In this document: positions 37,579-49,700 of the stretch, piece after piece | Numbering within the stretch: position 1 is the stretch's first letter | Layout of the letters: each line of letters opens with the position of its first letter | Assembly: GCF_040786285.1 (NCBI RefSeq) | Contig: NZ_JBFMKQ010000007.1 | Span: forward strand, 10,713 to 74,712 | Source: Aquimarina sp040786285 | Lineage (GTDB): Bacteria; Bacteroidota; Bacteroidia; Flavobacteriales; Flavobacteriaceae | Direction: 5' to 3' | DNA: 64,000 nt | Notes under the pieces: model-generated | Told to the model about the DNA's origin: nothing | The model's database searches: none | Seen by the model: the letters and a program-made list of their open reading frames with translations, nothing else | Translations under genes and position numbers: made by a program

Positions 37579-40500
37579 TTGGAACAGTCTAAATTGAATC
37601 TCAAAGGGATCAATCTCTTTGATATTAACTTGCTATCAGAAGTAGAGAAAAATCAGTATCTGTATGAGTTTAATAAGACAAATGCTGATTTCCCGAGCGA
37701 GTCGACCATAACAGCTTTGTTCGAAGAGCAAGCTAGAAAAACACCCGATCATGTAGCACTGCAAACGGCAAACCAAAGTATGACCTTCGGGGAACTAAAT
37801 GATGAGGCTAATAAATTTGCCACGTATTTAGCGAATCAATATGATACCAAGCCAGGTGATTTGATTGGGATAATGTTAGAAAGAGAACACTATCTAATTC
37901 CTGCAGTATTAGGAGTTTTAAAAGCTGGAGCCACGTATGTGCCTATAGATGTAAGCTATCCAGAAGAAAGAGTCAAAAGAATTATTACTGATTCTAAAAT
38001 TAATACCCTTGTTGTTAGGGGAGAGAATGAACTTTCTATAGAAAAGGACTTGTCTGTTTTGAATTTAAACAAAGAACAAAAGAAGATAAAGGCCCAAAAA
38101 CCTAAGAAGAATAAAGAAAGAAAGAATACCGATCTGGCATACATAATTTATACTTCGGGATCTACAGGAAATCCTAAAGGAGTAATGATAGAGGATAAAG
38201 CTTTAATTAATTATGCATTTTGGGCATCAAACCATTATTTCCAGGGAGAAAAAACAACTATGCCTTTGTACTCGTCTATTTCTTTTGACCTAACGATTAC
38301 ATCTATTTTTGCGCCGTTAATTACAGGAAATACTATAGTTGTATATAAAGAGGACGAAACTACAGTTCTAATAGAAAAAATTATAGAAGATAACCTCTGT
38401 GATACTATAAAATTAACTCCGTCTCATTTAAAAATTATAAAAGAAAGTATTGTATTAAAAAATCAGATAGCAAAGGGAACCAAAATAAAAAGACTCATTG
38501 TCGGAGGAGAAGAACTTTCAATGAATTTAGCTGCAGCTATCTATGAATTGTTTAATGGTAATATAGAAATATACAATGAATATGGCCCTACAGAGGCTAC
38601 TGTTGGATGTATGATTTATAAGTACAACCACGAAGATAATGGTCTTTCTGTTTCTATAGGTACTCCTATTAATAATACCCAGATTTATATACTAGATGAT
38701 TTTTTAAATCCGGTAGCTAATGGAATGCTGGGAGAATTATACATCTCAGGAGAAGGCGTAGCTAAGGGATATTTGTTCAATGATACATTAACAAAAGAAC
38801 GTTTTTTCGAAAACCCTTTTGTGCCTGGTACAACGATGTACAGAACAGGGGATTTTGCAAAAAGAATGCCGGATGGTACTATTGTTTTTTCTGGGCGAAA
38901 AGATGATCAGGTAAAAATTAACGCATATCGTATCGAGCTGGGAGAAATAGAAAATCAATTATCAAAATATACAGAACTTGATGATTGTGCAGTAGCAACT
39001 AAGGATAATGACGACCAAAAATATGTTGTTGCTTATTATACGGCTAAAGAAGAAATAGAATCAATCAACTTAAAACGATTCTTGCAAGAAAGATTACCGG
39101 ATTATATGCTACCATCTTATTTTGTGAAAATGGAGCAAATCCCTTTGACGGTTAATGGTAAACTTGATAAATCTGCATTGCCTCATCCAGAGATTATTTC
39201 AAAGAAAGAATATATAGCACCAGCAAGTACAACCGAAAAGGTATTACAAAAAATTTGGTCTGAGCTATTAGGATTAGCTGAAGATGAAATTGGGATCACT
39301 CAAAATTTCTTAGAGCTAGGAGGTCATTCGATTAAGGTGATGCTCATGTTAAATAAGATTCAGAAAGAGCTTAATGTTAAAGTACCTATGAATGAGGCGT
39401 TTGATAACCTCGAAATTCAGAGTTTGGCCAAATACATTGATAGTTTAAACAAAGAAACGGCCTACAGTCCGGTAAAAAAAGCCTCCGAAAAAGAGTTTTA
39501 CCCATTGTCGTCTGCACAAAAACGACTTTATTTTTTACATGAATTTAATCCTGAGGCTGTTACCTATAATATTCCTAAAATAGTCAAAATTAAAGGTAAG
39601 CCGAATAAGAGTGGGATTAAGAATGCATTTCAAAAACTCGTAAAACGGCATGAAATTTTAAGAACATCATTCCTTATGGAAGGCGCTAATCCCGTGCAAA
39701 AAGTTCATGACAAGGTAAGTTTTGAGTTAGAATATTACGAATGCGAAGAAAATAAGCTCAATACTACGATTAAAGAATTTATTAGACCATTTAATTTGCA
39801 AGAACCTTCTTTGCTTAGAGTTGGATTAGTTAAAATTTCAAAGGAAGAGCACATGCTTATTGTGGATATGCATCACATTATTACTGATGGTGTTTCAGAA
39901 AGCATACTAATTAAGGAATTTATGGCTATTTATGATAAGCAAAAATTACCTAAGCTTTCTGTACAATATAAAGACTATGTAGAGTGGCAAATGGAAAAAT
40001 CCCAACAACTCGTATTACAAAGGCAAAAAGAATATTGGTTGGATGAATTTAAAAATAAACAATCTAGCTTAAATTTACCATCGGATTATACCAGACCCGC
40101 TGTTAATACTAATGAAGGTAGAGTAGCATATTTCAGTTTAAATACCAAACAAACGAATGCATTAAAAGGACTGGCTAAGCAAGAACAAACCACACTTTAT
40201 GTAGTATTACTTTCGATATTTAATATTCTGCTCAGTAAATTAACTAATGAAGAGGATATAACTATAGGAAGCCCTGTTGCCGGAAGACAGCATGCAGATA
40301 TAGAATCTGTTGTTGGAGTTTTTATTAATATGCTGGCATTAAGAAATTTCCCAAAAGGAGATCTTAGTTTTACGACATTTTTGTCAAATGTAAAATCTAA
40401 AGTATTAGATGCATTTAATCATCAGGAATATCCATATGAAGAATTAATTGATGCATTAGAACTTGGTAGGGATATCAATCATAATCCATTGTTTGATGTC

Positions 40501-43500
40501 ATGTTTGCTTATCAGAATTTTGACAATGAGCCATTAGAAATTTCTAATTTAGAAGTTACACCATATGAGCCAGAGCATAATGTATCTAAACTTGACTTGA
40601 GTTTGCAAGTTTATGAAGCTACAGATGAACTTCAATTACAATTTGAGTATTCAACTCAATTATTCAAAGAAGAAACAATACAAAGATTTATTTCATATTT
40701 CAATGAAATTATATCCGAAGTAACTTCTAATCCGGTTATCGCGATTAATGATATAGAAACACTTCCAGAAAAAGAAAAACAAACACTTTTAGTAGAATTT
40801 AATACGACAACAAAAGATTTTTCTGAACAGGAAACTGTAGTGTCTTTATTTGAGAAGCAAGCATTAAAAACACCTAACAAGATAGCGGTTGTTTATGAAG
40901 GGCAAACATTAACATACCAAGATATCGATGAAAAATCAAATCAGTTAGCTCATTATCTTAAGAATTCTTGTCAAATTGAAAAGAATGATGTTGTAGGTTT
41001 TATGATGGATCGCTCTGAAAGTTTAGTAATAGGTCTGTTAGGTATATTAAAAGCGGGAGCTGCTTATTTACCAATTGATCCGGCTTATCCCAAAGAACGA
41101 ATATCGTATGTGTTACAAGATAGTGGCGCTAAAGTATTGTTGATCGATGAAGAAATAGAGAGCGAAGTTACAATAGATAAAAAAGTTGTTTATCTAAGTC
41201 AAACTGTAAATGAGAAGAAAACGAACCCTTCTAATCATATACGTCCTGATGATACCTGCTATTTAATATATACATCTGGATCGACAGGTAAACCAAAAGG
41301 AGTAGTTATCACACATCAAAATGTAGTAAATTTTATAGCGGGTATTAGTGATCGTATCCCAGCTACAGAAAAAGATGCAATGTTAGCAGTAACCAGTACC
41401 TCATTTGATATTTCTGTTCTCGAACTTTTTTGGACGATATGTAATGGAGTAGAGATCGTAATACATCCTTCTAATGTTTCTTTATCTGGTCTTGATAGAT
41501 ATGTGGCCGGAGAGGATTTATCTATGGATTTCAGTTTGTTTTTCTTTTCTAGTTATAACAACAAAGAAGCAGATAAATACAACTTACTATTAGAATCTGC
41601 AAAATTTGCTGATAAAGCAGGGTTTAATGCAGTATGGACACCCGAACGACATTTTCATGAATTTGGTGGTTTATATCCTAATCCTTCAATTACAAGTGCT
41701 GCACTTGCCATGATTACAGATCAGGTTGAGTTAAGAAGTGGTAGTATCGTGGCTCCGTTACATGATCCCATACGTATTGTAGAAGAATGGTCTGTAGTTG
41801 ATAACTTATCTAACGGTCGGGTATCATTATCATTTGCTTCTGGATGGAACCCTAATGACTTCTCATTAGCTAAAGATTCATATAAAGAGAGGCACAAAAT
41901 TTTGCATGAACAAGTAGATGTAATGAAAAAATTATGGAGAGGAGAATCTATTAAAAGAGAAAATGGTTTAGGAAAAGAAGTTGATATTACAGTTTTTCCG
42001 AGACCGATTCAAAAAGAAATGCCTTTATGGATAACCTCAAGTGGTAATGCAGAAACTTTTAAAAGTGCTGGAGCGAGCGGAGCTAATTTGTTAACCCATT
42101 TATTAGGGCAAAATATAGAAGATCTCGAAGAAAAAATTAAACTATATAGACAAGCTCGGGTAGAAAATGGTCATGACGAAAACGGTGGAAAAATAGCCGT
42201 GATGTTGCATTCATTTATTGGCGAAGATATTGAAGAAGTAGAAAGCATTGTTGAGGAGCCATTTACCGAATATTTAAAAACTTCAATAGGGGTTGATAAA
42301 TTGCTGATGGAACAGTCTGGATTAAATGCTGATGATATTGATGGTGATGAAATGAAGGTTTTATTAAAGAATGCATTTAAACGATATTACCAAAATAGCT
42401 CACTGATTGGTACAAAAAGCAAATGTAGCGAGTTGGTTTTAAAACTAAAGAAGATTGGTGTTGATGAAATAGCATGTTTGATTGACTTTGGGGTAGATAA
42501 TAATAAAGTTTTAGAAAGTTTAACTCATTTAGAGGAGCTAAAACAGTTATTTGCCTTAAAAGGGAATAAAGCTCATCAACCAATAACAATGATGCAATCT
42601 ACACCGTCATTTATAAAAATGACTCAAGAAGGTGGAAGTTCAGGAAAATTCTTAGAATCATTACAGACATTATTACTTGGGGGTGAAGCGGTACCTAAAA
42701 TACTTGTAGAGCAATTACAAGAAAAAATGTCTTCAGACATCTATAATATGTATGGCCCTACAGAGACTACCGTTTGGTCATCAATACATAAGTTTTCTGA
42801 AAAGGATACAAAAGTTACTGTAGGAACTCCAATTCTTAATACTCAGATCCTAATCCTAAATCAAAATAAGAAGATGGTACCTATTGGAGTTCCAGGAACA
42901 CTCTACATTGGTGGTAAAGGAGTTGCTAAAGGGTATTGGAAAAACGATAAGTTAACCAAAGAAAGATTTATACAAAATCCTTTTAAGAAAGACGATATCA
43001 TCTATAATACCGGTGATATAGCGAAGTGGAATGCCAATGGAACTATAGAATTAATTGGTAGAGAGGATGCTCAGGTAAAAATAAGAGGACATAGAATAGA
43101 ACTGGGAGAGATCGAATCACAATTAAATACTCATAATTTGATTCAGCAATCTGTGGTAGTATGTAATGATATAGAAGGAGAAAAATATCTGGCAGCTTTC
43201 TATATGGCATCAGAAGTATTAGATTCTAATGACATTAGAACGTACTTGTATGATTACTTACCTAGTTATATGCAACCTTCATTTTTTATACAATTAGATG
43301 AAATGCCACTTACTCCAAATGGAAAAATTGACAAGAAAGCACTACCCAATCCATTATTGGTTCATGAAAATGATTTCGTAGCTCCATCTAATAGCCAAGA
43401 AGAATCTTTGGTAGAGATCTGGTCAGAGGTCCTGGAGATTCACATAAATCGAATTAGTGTAGAAAAGAGTTTCTTTGAATTAGGTGGAAATTCATTGAAA

Positions 43501-43698
43501 ATATTGAAACTAAACTCCTTAATGAAAGAAAAACTTGATTGGGAGGTTTCTATACCAGAAATGTTCCGGTATCCATCAATCGCATCATTAATTGCATATA
43601 AAAACAGTTCGAAACCTAGTGAAGAAGATTATAAAAAAGCAGCTGAAGACGAGGTTTCGGAAATGGAAAGTATGTTTAATCTTATCGAACAAGAATAA
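37579..43698 (+). CDS. NRPS: A(Asn)-PCP-C-A(Gly, interrupted by LLM monooxygenase)-PCP
   Basis: 2039 residues from a TTG start, 48 bases after the previous gene. It opens with the C-A linker (LLSEVEKNQYLYEFNKTNAD), so the module is split across two proteins. A1 (about 47-560) reads D-L-T-K-I-G-E-V-G, predicted Asn, and has a Lys-rich insertion at about 163-187. PCP (GGHSIKV about 582) and C (HHIITDGVS about 766) follow. The second A domain, starting about 1091, is interrupted after motif A4 (FDISVLELFW about 1276) by about 345 residues of luciferase-like monooxygenase and resumes at STPSFIKM (about 1675). Its code D-I-L-Q-L-G-M-V-W is close to the Gly code. PCP Ser near 1972. The Met-rich acidic tail (EMESMFNLIEQE) resembles the other PCP-to-KS tail. 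The next gene starts 12 bases on. Confidence 0.91.
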   Translation: MEQSKLNLKGINLFDINLLSEVEKNQYLYEFNKTNADFPSESTITALFEEQARKTPDHVALQTANQSMTFGELNDEANKFATYLANQYDTKPGDLIGIMLEREHYLIPAVLGVLKAGATYVPIDVSYPEERVKRIITDSKINTLVVRGENELSIEKDLSVLNLNKEQKKIKAQKPKKNKERKNTDLAYIIYTSGSTGNPKGVMIEDKALINYAFWASNHYFQGEKTTMPLYSSISFDLTITSIFAPLITGNTIVVYKEDETTVLIEKIIEDNLCDTIKLTPSHLKIIKESIVLKNQIAKGTKIKRLIVGGEELSMNLAAAIYELFNGNIEIYNEYGPTEATVGCMIYKYNHEDNGLSVSIGTPINNTQIYILDDFLNPVANGMLGELYISGEGVAKGYLFNDTLTKERFFENPFVPGTTMYRTGDFAKRMPDGTIVFSGRKDDQVKINAYRIELGEIENQLSKYTELDDCAVATKDNDDQKYVVAYYTAKEEIESINLKRFLQERLPDYMLPSYFVKMEQIPLTVNGKLDKSALPHPEIISKKEYIAPASTTEKVLQKIWSELLGLAEDEIGITQNFLELGGHSIKVMLMLNKIQKELNVKVPMNEAFDNLEIQSLAKYIDSLNKETAYSPVKKASEKEFYPLSSAQKRLYFLHEFNPEAVTYNIPKIVKIKGKPNKSGIKNAFQKLVKRHEILRTSFLMEGANPVQKVHDKVSFELEYYECEENKLNTTIKEFIRPFNLQEPSLLRVGLVKISKEEHMLIVDMHHIITDGVSESILIKEFMAIYDKQKLPKLSVQYKDYVEWQMEKSQQLVLQRQKEYWLDEFKNKQSSLNLPSDYTRPAVNTNEGRVAYFSLNTKQTNALKGLAKQEQTTLYVVLLSIFNILLSKLTNEEDITIGSPVAGRQHADIESVVGVFINMLALRNFPKGDLSFTTFLSNVKSKVLDAFNHQEYPYEELIDALELGRDINHNPLFDVMFAYQNFDNEPLEISNLEVTPYEPEHNVSKLDLSLQVYEATDELQLQFEYSTQLFKEETIQRFISYFNEIISEVTSNPVIAINDIETLPEKEKQTLLVEFNTTTKDFSEQETVVSLFEKQALKTPNKIAVVYEGQTLTYQDIDEKSNQLAHYLKNSCQIEKNDVVGFMMDRSESLVIGLLGILKAGAAYLPIDPAYPKERISYVLQDSGAKVLLIDEEIESEVTIDKKVVYLSQTVNEKKTNPSNHIRPDDTCYLIYTSGSTGKPKGVVITHQNVVNFIAGISDRIPATEKDAMLAVTSTSFDISVLELFWTICNGVEIVIHPSNVSLSGLDRYVAGEDLSMDFSLFFFSSYNNKEADKYNLLLESAKFADKAGFNAVWTPERHFHEFGGLYPNPSITSAALAMITDQVELRSGSIVAPLHDPIRIVEEWSVVDNLSNGRVSLSFASGWNPNDFSLAKDSYKERHKILHEQVDVMKKLWRGESIKRENGLGKEVDITVFPRPIQKEMPLWITSSGNAETFKSAGASGANLLTHLLGQNIEDLEEKIKLYRQARVENGHDENGGKIAVMLHSFIGEDIEEVESIVEEPFTEYLKTSIGVDKLLMEQSGLNADDIDGDEMKVLLKNAFKRYYQNSSLIGTKSKCSELVLKLKKIGVDEIACLIDFGVDNNKVLESLTHLEELKQLFALKGNKAHQPITMMQSTPSFIKMTQEGGSSGKFLESLQTLLLGGEAVPKILVEQLQEKMSSDIYNMYGPTETTVWSSIHKFSEKDTKVTVGTPILNTQILILNQNKKMVPIGVPGTLYIGGKGVAKGYWKNDKLTKERFIQNPFKKDDIIYNTGDIAKWNANGTIELIGREDAQVKIRGHRIELGEIESQLNTHNLIQQSVVVCNDIEGEKYLAAFYMASEVLDSNDIRTYLYDYLPSYMQPSFFIQLDEMPLTPNGKIDKKALPNPLLVHENDFVAPSNSQEESLVEIWSEVLEIHINRISVEKSFFELGGNSLKILKLNSLMKEKLDWEVSIPEMFRYPSIASLIAYKNSSKPSEEDYKKAAEDEVSEMESMFNLIEQE
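41518..42560 (+). other. Luciferase-like (LLM) flavin monooxygenase domain inserted in a Gly A domain
   Basis: Protein region about 1314-1661. It starts MDFSLFFFSSYNNKEADKYN and has WTPERHFHEFGGLYPNPS, GSIVAPLHDPIRIVEEWSVV, SFASGWNPNDF and MPLWITSSGNAETFKSAG, all characteristic of natural-product LLM monooxygenase domains. It splits the A domain between A4 and A5. MtaG of myxothiazol also has a Gly A domain interrupted by a monooxygenase, which is thought to make alpha-hydroxyglycine and release a terminal amide. Here the module is internal. Confidence 0.88.
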
Positions 43699-43710
43699 CC
43701 TTTATTTCAT

Positions 43711-46700
43711 ATGAAAAAATATAACGGTGTAGAAATTGCCATTGTAGGAATGTCAGGGCAATTTCCAGGAGCAACAGATATTGATCAGTTTTGGGAGAAC
43801 CTCAAAAACGGAGTAGAATCAATAGACTTTTTTAATGATGAAGAACTTTTAAAAGAGGGAGAGAAAAAAGAAAATATTAATAACCCTTCTTATGTAAAGG
43901 CAAATGCTTATCTAGATGATAAACAATACTTTGATTCAGAGTTCTTTGGATATACTCCTTCTGAAGCAAAATTAATGGATCCTCAAGCAAGGCTATTTCA
44001 TGAAAATTGTTGGAAAGCGTTAGAAGATGCAGGCTATGATATAACCACAAATACTGATAAAATAGGACTTTTTGCAGGAGCTTCATCTAATGTAAATTGG
44101 TTGACATATTCTTTGTTATCTAATTTAGATAATGCAGTTAATAATTTTAATGCATTTCATTTAAGAGACATCACTTTTATGTGCTCAAGAGTATCGTATC
44201 TTTTAAATTTACAAGGACCTTCGGTACATATTAACACAGCATGTTCTACATCATTGGTGGCAATTCAAAGAGCATGTATGAGCTTATTATTGCGTGAGTG
44301 CAAAATGGCTATTGCCGGAGGAGTTACCATTAAAAACTATTCTAAGAAAGGGTATTTCTATGAAGAAGGAATGATAGATTCATCTGATGGACATTGCAGA
44401 ACATTTGATGCAGATGCAGATGGAACAATTGGAGGAGAAGGTGTAGGAGTAGTCATATTAAAAAGATTATCAGATGCTATTAAAGATGGGGATCATATAT
44501 ATGCTGTAATAAAAGGTAGCGGAATCAATAATGATGGATCTAATAAAATAGCATATACTGCGCCAAGTATTGATGGGCAATCACAGGCTATCCATAAAGC
44601 CATGAGTATGGGGAAGATAGAACCTGAAAGTATTAGTTATATCGAAGCGCATGGAACAGCTACTAAGTTGGGAGATCCAATCGAGGTTGAAGCACTAACA
44701 CATTCTTATGGTAAAAGTGAAGAAAAATATTGTGCTATCGGATCTGTAAAGTCAAATATTGGTCACCTGGATATTGCTGCAGGTGTTGCAGGTTTTATAA
44801 AAACTGCAATGTCTTTAAAAAATAAGGTAATTCCGCCATCTCTGCACTTTAAAAATCCGAACCCTAAAATAAACTTTTTAGAAAGTCCATTTTATGTTAA
44901 TACTACTTTAAAAGAATGGACAAATGATAAATATCCTTTAAGAGCAGGGGTAAGTTCTTTTGGTATCGGAGGAACAAATGCACATGTTATACTTGAAGAA
45001 GCTCCAGAAATAGATCCTTCTTCAGCGAGTAGAGATTATCAATTACTAACGTTTTCTGCTAAAACTACTGCTGCTTTAGAAAGAAATATACAACGGTTTT
45101 CAGAATTTATTAAAAAAGATAATGAATTAAAATTATCAGATATAGCTTCTACTTTGCAGACCGGACGAGCGTCTTTGGGATACAGAAAGACTATAGTATG
45201 CAAAGGAAAAGAAAATGTAGCTGATGCATTATCAAATCTAAAAATAGAGCATTCGAATAAATCTATTTCGAAAAAGAGAAAACCTAATGTAGTTTTTATG
45301 TTTTCAGGGCAAGGTTCTCAATATGTTAATATGTGCCTTGATCTATATAATAGTGAAGAAGTTTTTAAAGAAAGTTTGGATAAGAGCTTTGAGATTTTAG
45401 GACGTTTCACAGATAAGGATCTAAAAAGTATCTTATTTTCTGAAAATGAAACCGAAATAAATAATACAGAAAATGCACAACCTTTATTGTTTAGTATTGA
45501 GTATGCTCTTGCACAATTATTGATTTCTTGGGGTATACATCCCGAAGTTATGGTCGGGCATAGTATTGGAGAGTATGTTGCAGCATGTTTGAGTGGCGTA
45601 TTTTCATTAGAAGATGCATTATTTTTAGTAGTACAGAGAGGAGAACTAATGCAAAAAGCGGCTAGAGGAACAATGCTTAGTGTATCTATATCTGAAGAAG
45701 AATTACAACCCTATCTTTTACGAAATAATGCAATTTCTTTAGCAGCGGTAAATAGTTCGGACCTATGTGTACTTTCTGGGAGTCATGAGGAGATTGCAAA
45801 AATTAAGGCAACCTTAGAGCGAAAAGAATTTTCTTGTAAAGAATTGAGAACATCTCATGCATTCCACTCTCATATGATGGATGAAATTTTAGAAGAATTT
45901 CGCTCAATACTGGGTAAAATAGAGCTGAGCTCGCCTCAAAAACCTTTTTATTCGAACCTTACGGGAGAATTGGTTTCTGATGATCAGGTTACTAACCCTG
46001 AGTATTGGGTAAGACATTTAAGAGGTACAGTAAGGTTTTCAAAGTGTATAGAAAATTTAGCCAAAAAACCCCAAACTCTATTTGTAGAAGTTGGGCCGGG
46101 TAGAGTATTAAGTTCATTAGTACGATCTAATCCGTCAAGAAATAAAGATCAGGCAATTGTAAATTTGGTAAGGCATTCTTTAGAAGAAGCCAATGATCAA
46201 CGTTATCTATTATCAAGTTTAGGAAGCATTTGGGAACAAGGAGTAGAACCAGACTGGGATGCCTTTTACCAAAATGAGAGACGCCTTAAAGTATCTTTGC
46301 CAACATACGCATTTGATAAAGTGGCATATCCAACCAATGTAGATGCTTATAAAATGATGACCGAAATCTCGGGGTCGGTTAACGGAAATAATTTTTCAAG
46401 ATATTATGAACCTTCCTGGAAGAAAACATCTGTGTTGAACATCAATACTGATCCATCCGAGAATAAGGTTAATCTATTATTTATTGATGAATTAGGTATT
46501 GGAAAATCTTTACAGGAGGAATTCGAGAAAAATGCAGCATCTGTAATTTGTGTAAAAAGAGGAGAAAATTTTTATAAAGACGATTCAGGAACATACCACG
46601 TAAATCCTGAGAGTAAAGAAAATATCGAACAGCTTTTTTCTGATTTGCATGAAAAAGGAATACAGCCAGATAGAATAGTATATGCATGGCCTGTTTCTGA

Positions 46701-49700
46701 TGATAAGAATGAACCCTCATTAGAGTATAAAATTGAAGAAACGAATTTCTACACTCTGTTTAATACCATCAAAAGTTTAAATGCTTATTTCAATCTGGAA
46801 GAAAAAGAACTTATTGTTCTAACAAATGATTTGCATACGATTGTTGGAAATGAAGAAGGAAATTCTGAAGAAGGAATGCAACTTGGATTATTAAAAGTAA
46901 TAGCGCAAGAATATTCGGGAATCAGTACAGGTCATATTGATGTTTCATTACACTCAAAGGATAAAAGAAAAGATGCAGAAAGAATATATCAAGAAATCTT
47001 ATATAAAGAGCCAGGAAAAAGTGTTGCTTTAAGAAATGCACATCGATGGTCGCAAACGTATGAGCCGATTAATGTAGATAATATAAAGACAGAAAGTGTA
47101 TTTAAGAATCAAGGAACTTATTTAATTACAGGTGGCCTTGGTAATTTAGGGTATATACTTTCTAAATACTTACTTGAAAAATTTAATGCTAAAGTAATAC
47201 TCACTGGTCGTACAGAATTACCCGACCGAAGCGAGTGGAAAAAAATAGTAAGTAGCAAAGAAACCAGTGAAAATCTTAAAACACGAATTGAAAGATATCA
47301 GGAACTTGAAAAATTTAATGGAGAAATAGAATATTATTCTTGTGATATCATTGAGAAGTATGACTTTGAAAAGCTAGTAGCGAAGATTGAAAAAACTGGA
47401 TTAATAAATGGGGTTGTACATGCTGCAGGAGTTATTCATGGAGCTTCAATTAACCTGATCGAACATTTGCAAAAAGAGGATTTTGAAGACCAATTCTTTG
47501 CCAAAACAATAGGTATAAAAGTTTTAGAAGAAGTCTTCAAAGATAAAAGTTTAGATTTTTGTCTTGTAGTATCCTCATTATCATCTATTCTAGGAGGTTT
47601 GGGCTTTGCTGCCTATGCTTCGGCAAATAGTTTTATGGATTATTTTGTAAAGGAAAAATTGTCTAATGGAAGCTTAAAAAACTGGTTATGTGTCAACTTT
47701 GATGGCTTGAATTTTTCAGAAAATCCATCAGATGGTGCTAGTCTCGATGTTTCAGAAATATATGAAGCTATTGAACATGTTTTATCATTAAAGGACCTTC
47801 AGCAAATTGTAGTTTCAAAAACAGATTTACAACTGCGATTAAACGATTGGGTTAAACGAAATTCTGAAGAAAATCTTGAAGAAAGTAACTCATCTCTTAT
47901 AGACACAAGGCTACAAGACAGTGATGTGTCATTAAATTCTCTTGAGGAAGGACTAATACAATTATGGGAGGATTTCTTCGGGAAATCTATAGAAATAGAA
48001 GATAATTTCTTTGAAATAGGCGGTGATTCTCTAAAAGCGCTAACGATGCTTAGAAGAATTCATAAAGCGTTCAATGTAGAATTGTCTATTAAAGAATTTT
48101 TCGATTGTGGTACAGTACGTTTGGTTAGCCAATGTATTAGTACAAAAAAAGCCGAATTAGAGAGTTCTTCAAAAGAGTATACTAACATACCTAAAGCTGA
48201 GAAAAATGAGTACTATCAACTTAGCTCGGTACAAAAAAGACTCTATTTCCTTCATGAATATGCCAAAGAATCTTTAGCCTATAATTTACCTCAAATTGTA
48301 AAGTTAGTAGGTGATTTAGATACAACACGTTTTGCCAAGGTTTTTGAGAAGCTTTTGGAAAGACATGAAAGTTTCCGCACTTCTTTTTCCTTGATTAATG
48401 GAGTGCCAATGCAAAAAATAGAAGAGCACAATGATTTTGAGATCACTCAAATTAAGGCGAATTTAGATGAAATCCCTACTATAATTAATGATTTTATAAG
48501 TCCTTTTGATTTGAATGAGGCACCATTAGTAAGGGTTGGACTTGTTCAAATAAATGAATCAGAACATATCTTAATGGTTGATATGCATCACATAATCACT
48601 GATGGGATTTCTCAAGGGATTTTGATTTCAGATTTTATGAAATTATATAATAATGAAAACTTACCTCCATTAAATCTTCAATACAAAGATTATGCACATT
48701 GGCAACATGCCGAAGAACAACAAGCGCGTATCTCAAATCAAAAAGAGTTTTGGTTAGAACAATTCTCTGGTGATATTGTACCGTCTGATTTGCCTACAGA
48801 TTTTGTTCGACCTCTGGAGTCAAGTAATAAAGGAGAATCAGTTTGGATAAAGTTAGAAGAAAAAGAAATTGATGGTTTGGCTAAACTTGCTGATAAGGAG
48901 CGAGCTACAAATTACATGGTTTTATTGGCCGTATTTAATATACTATTATCCAAGTTAAGCAATCAAGAAGATATTACTGTAGGATCGCCTGTTGCAGGCC
49001 GTCAACATGCAGATTTTGATAGCGTCATTGGGATGTTTGTAAATACATTATCAATTCGTAATTATCCGAAAGGGAATTATACATTCAGAGAATTTCTTGC
49101 TGAGGTAAAGCAAAGGGCGATCGCTTGTTTTGATAATCAAGATTATCCTTATGAAGAACTGGTAGAAGCTCTTAAAATAGACAGAACAAAAGGTAGAAAC
49201 CCATTATTTGATACCATGTTTGAGTATCAATTAAGTACTGAAGAAACACAACTTAAAATTCCTGATTTAGAATTAACTGTTTTTAATGGTGTTGATGAAA
49301 AGTTTCTTAATGTATCTAAGTTCGATCTTCTACTGTCTGCTGTAGAAAATGGAGATCATCTAACGCTAAAACTAGAATATTCATATGATCTCTTTAAACG
49401 TGAAACTGTAGAACGCTTTATCAAGTATTATAAAAAGATTATTAATCAGATCATTACTAACCCTGATTGCAAATTATCTGATATAAAACTGTTAGAGGAT
49501 AAGGAAGAAAAAGAACTTCTAAAATTGTTGAATACTACAAAAACAGCGTATCAGAAAAAGAATACGATTGTAGAACATTTTGAAAACCAAGTACAGGATA
49601 CACCTGATCAAATCGCTCTTCAATGTAATGATCTAAGTTTGACTTACAGGGAGCTGCAAAGTAAATCGAATCAAATTTATGGATACCTCCACCATGAAAA

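Noticed and set aside
41518..42560. Separate monooxygenase gene or a mobile insertion in the NRPS gene
   Set aside because: The reading frame is continuous on both sides, the A-domain motifs resume in register, and such interrupted A domains are known.
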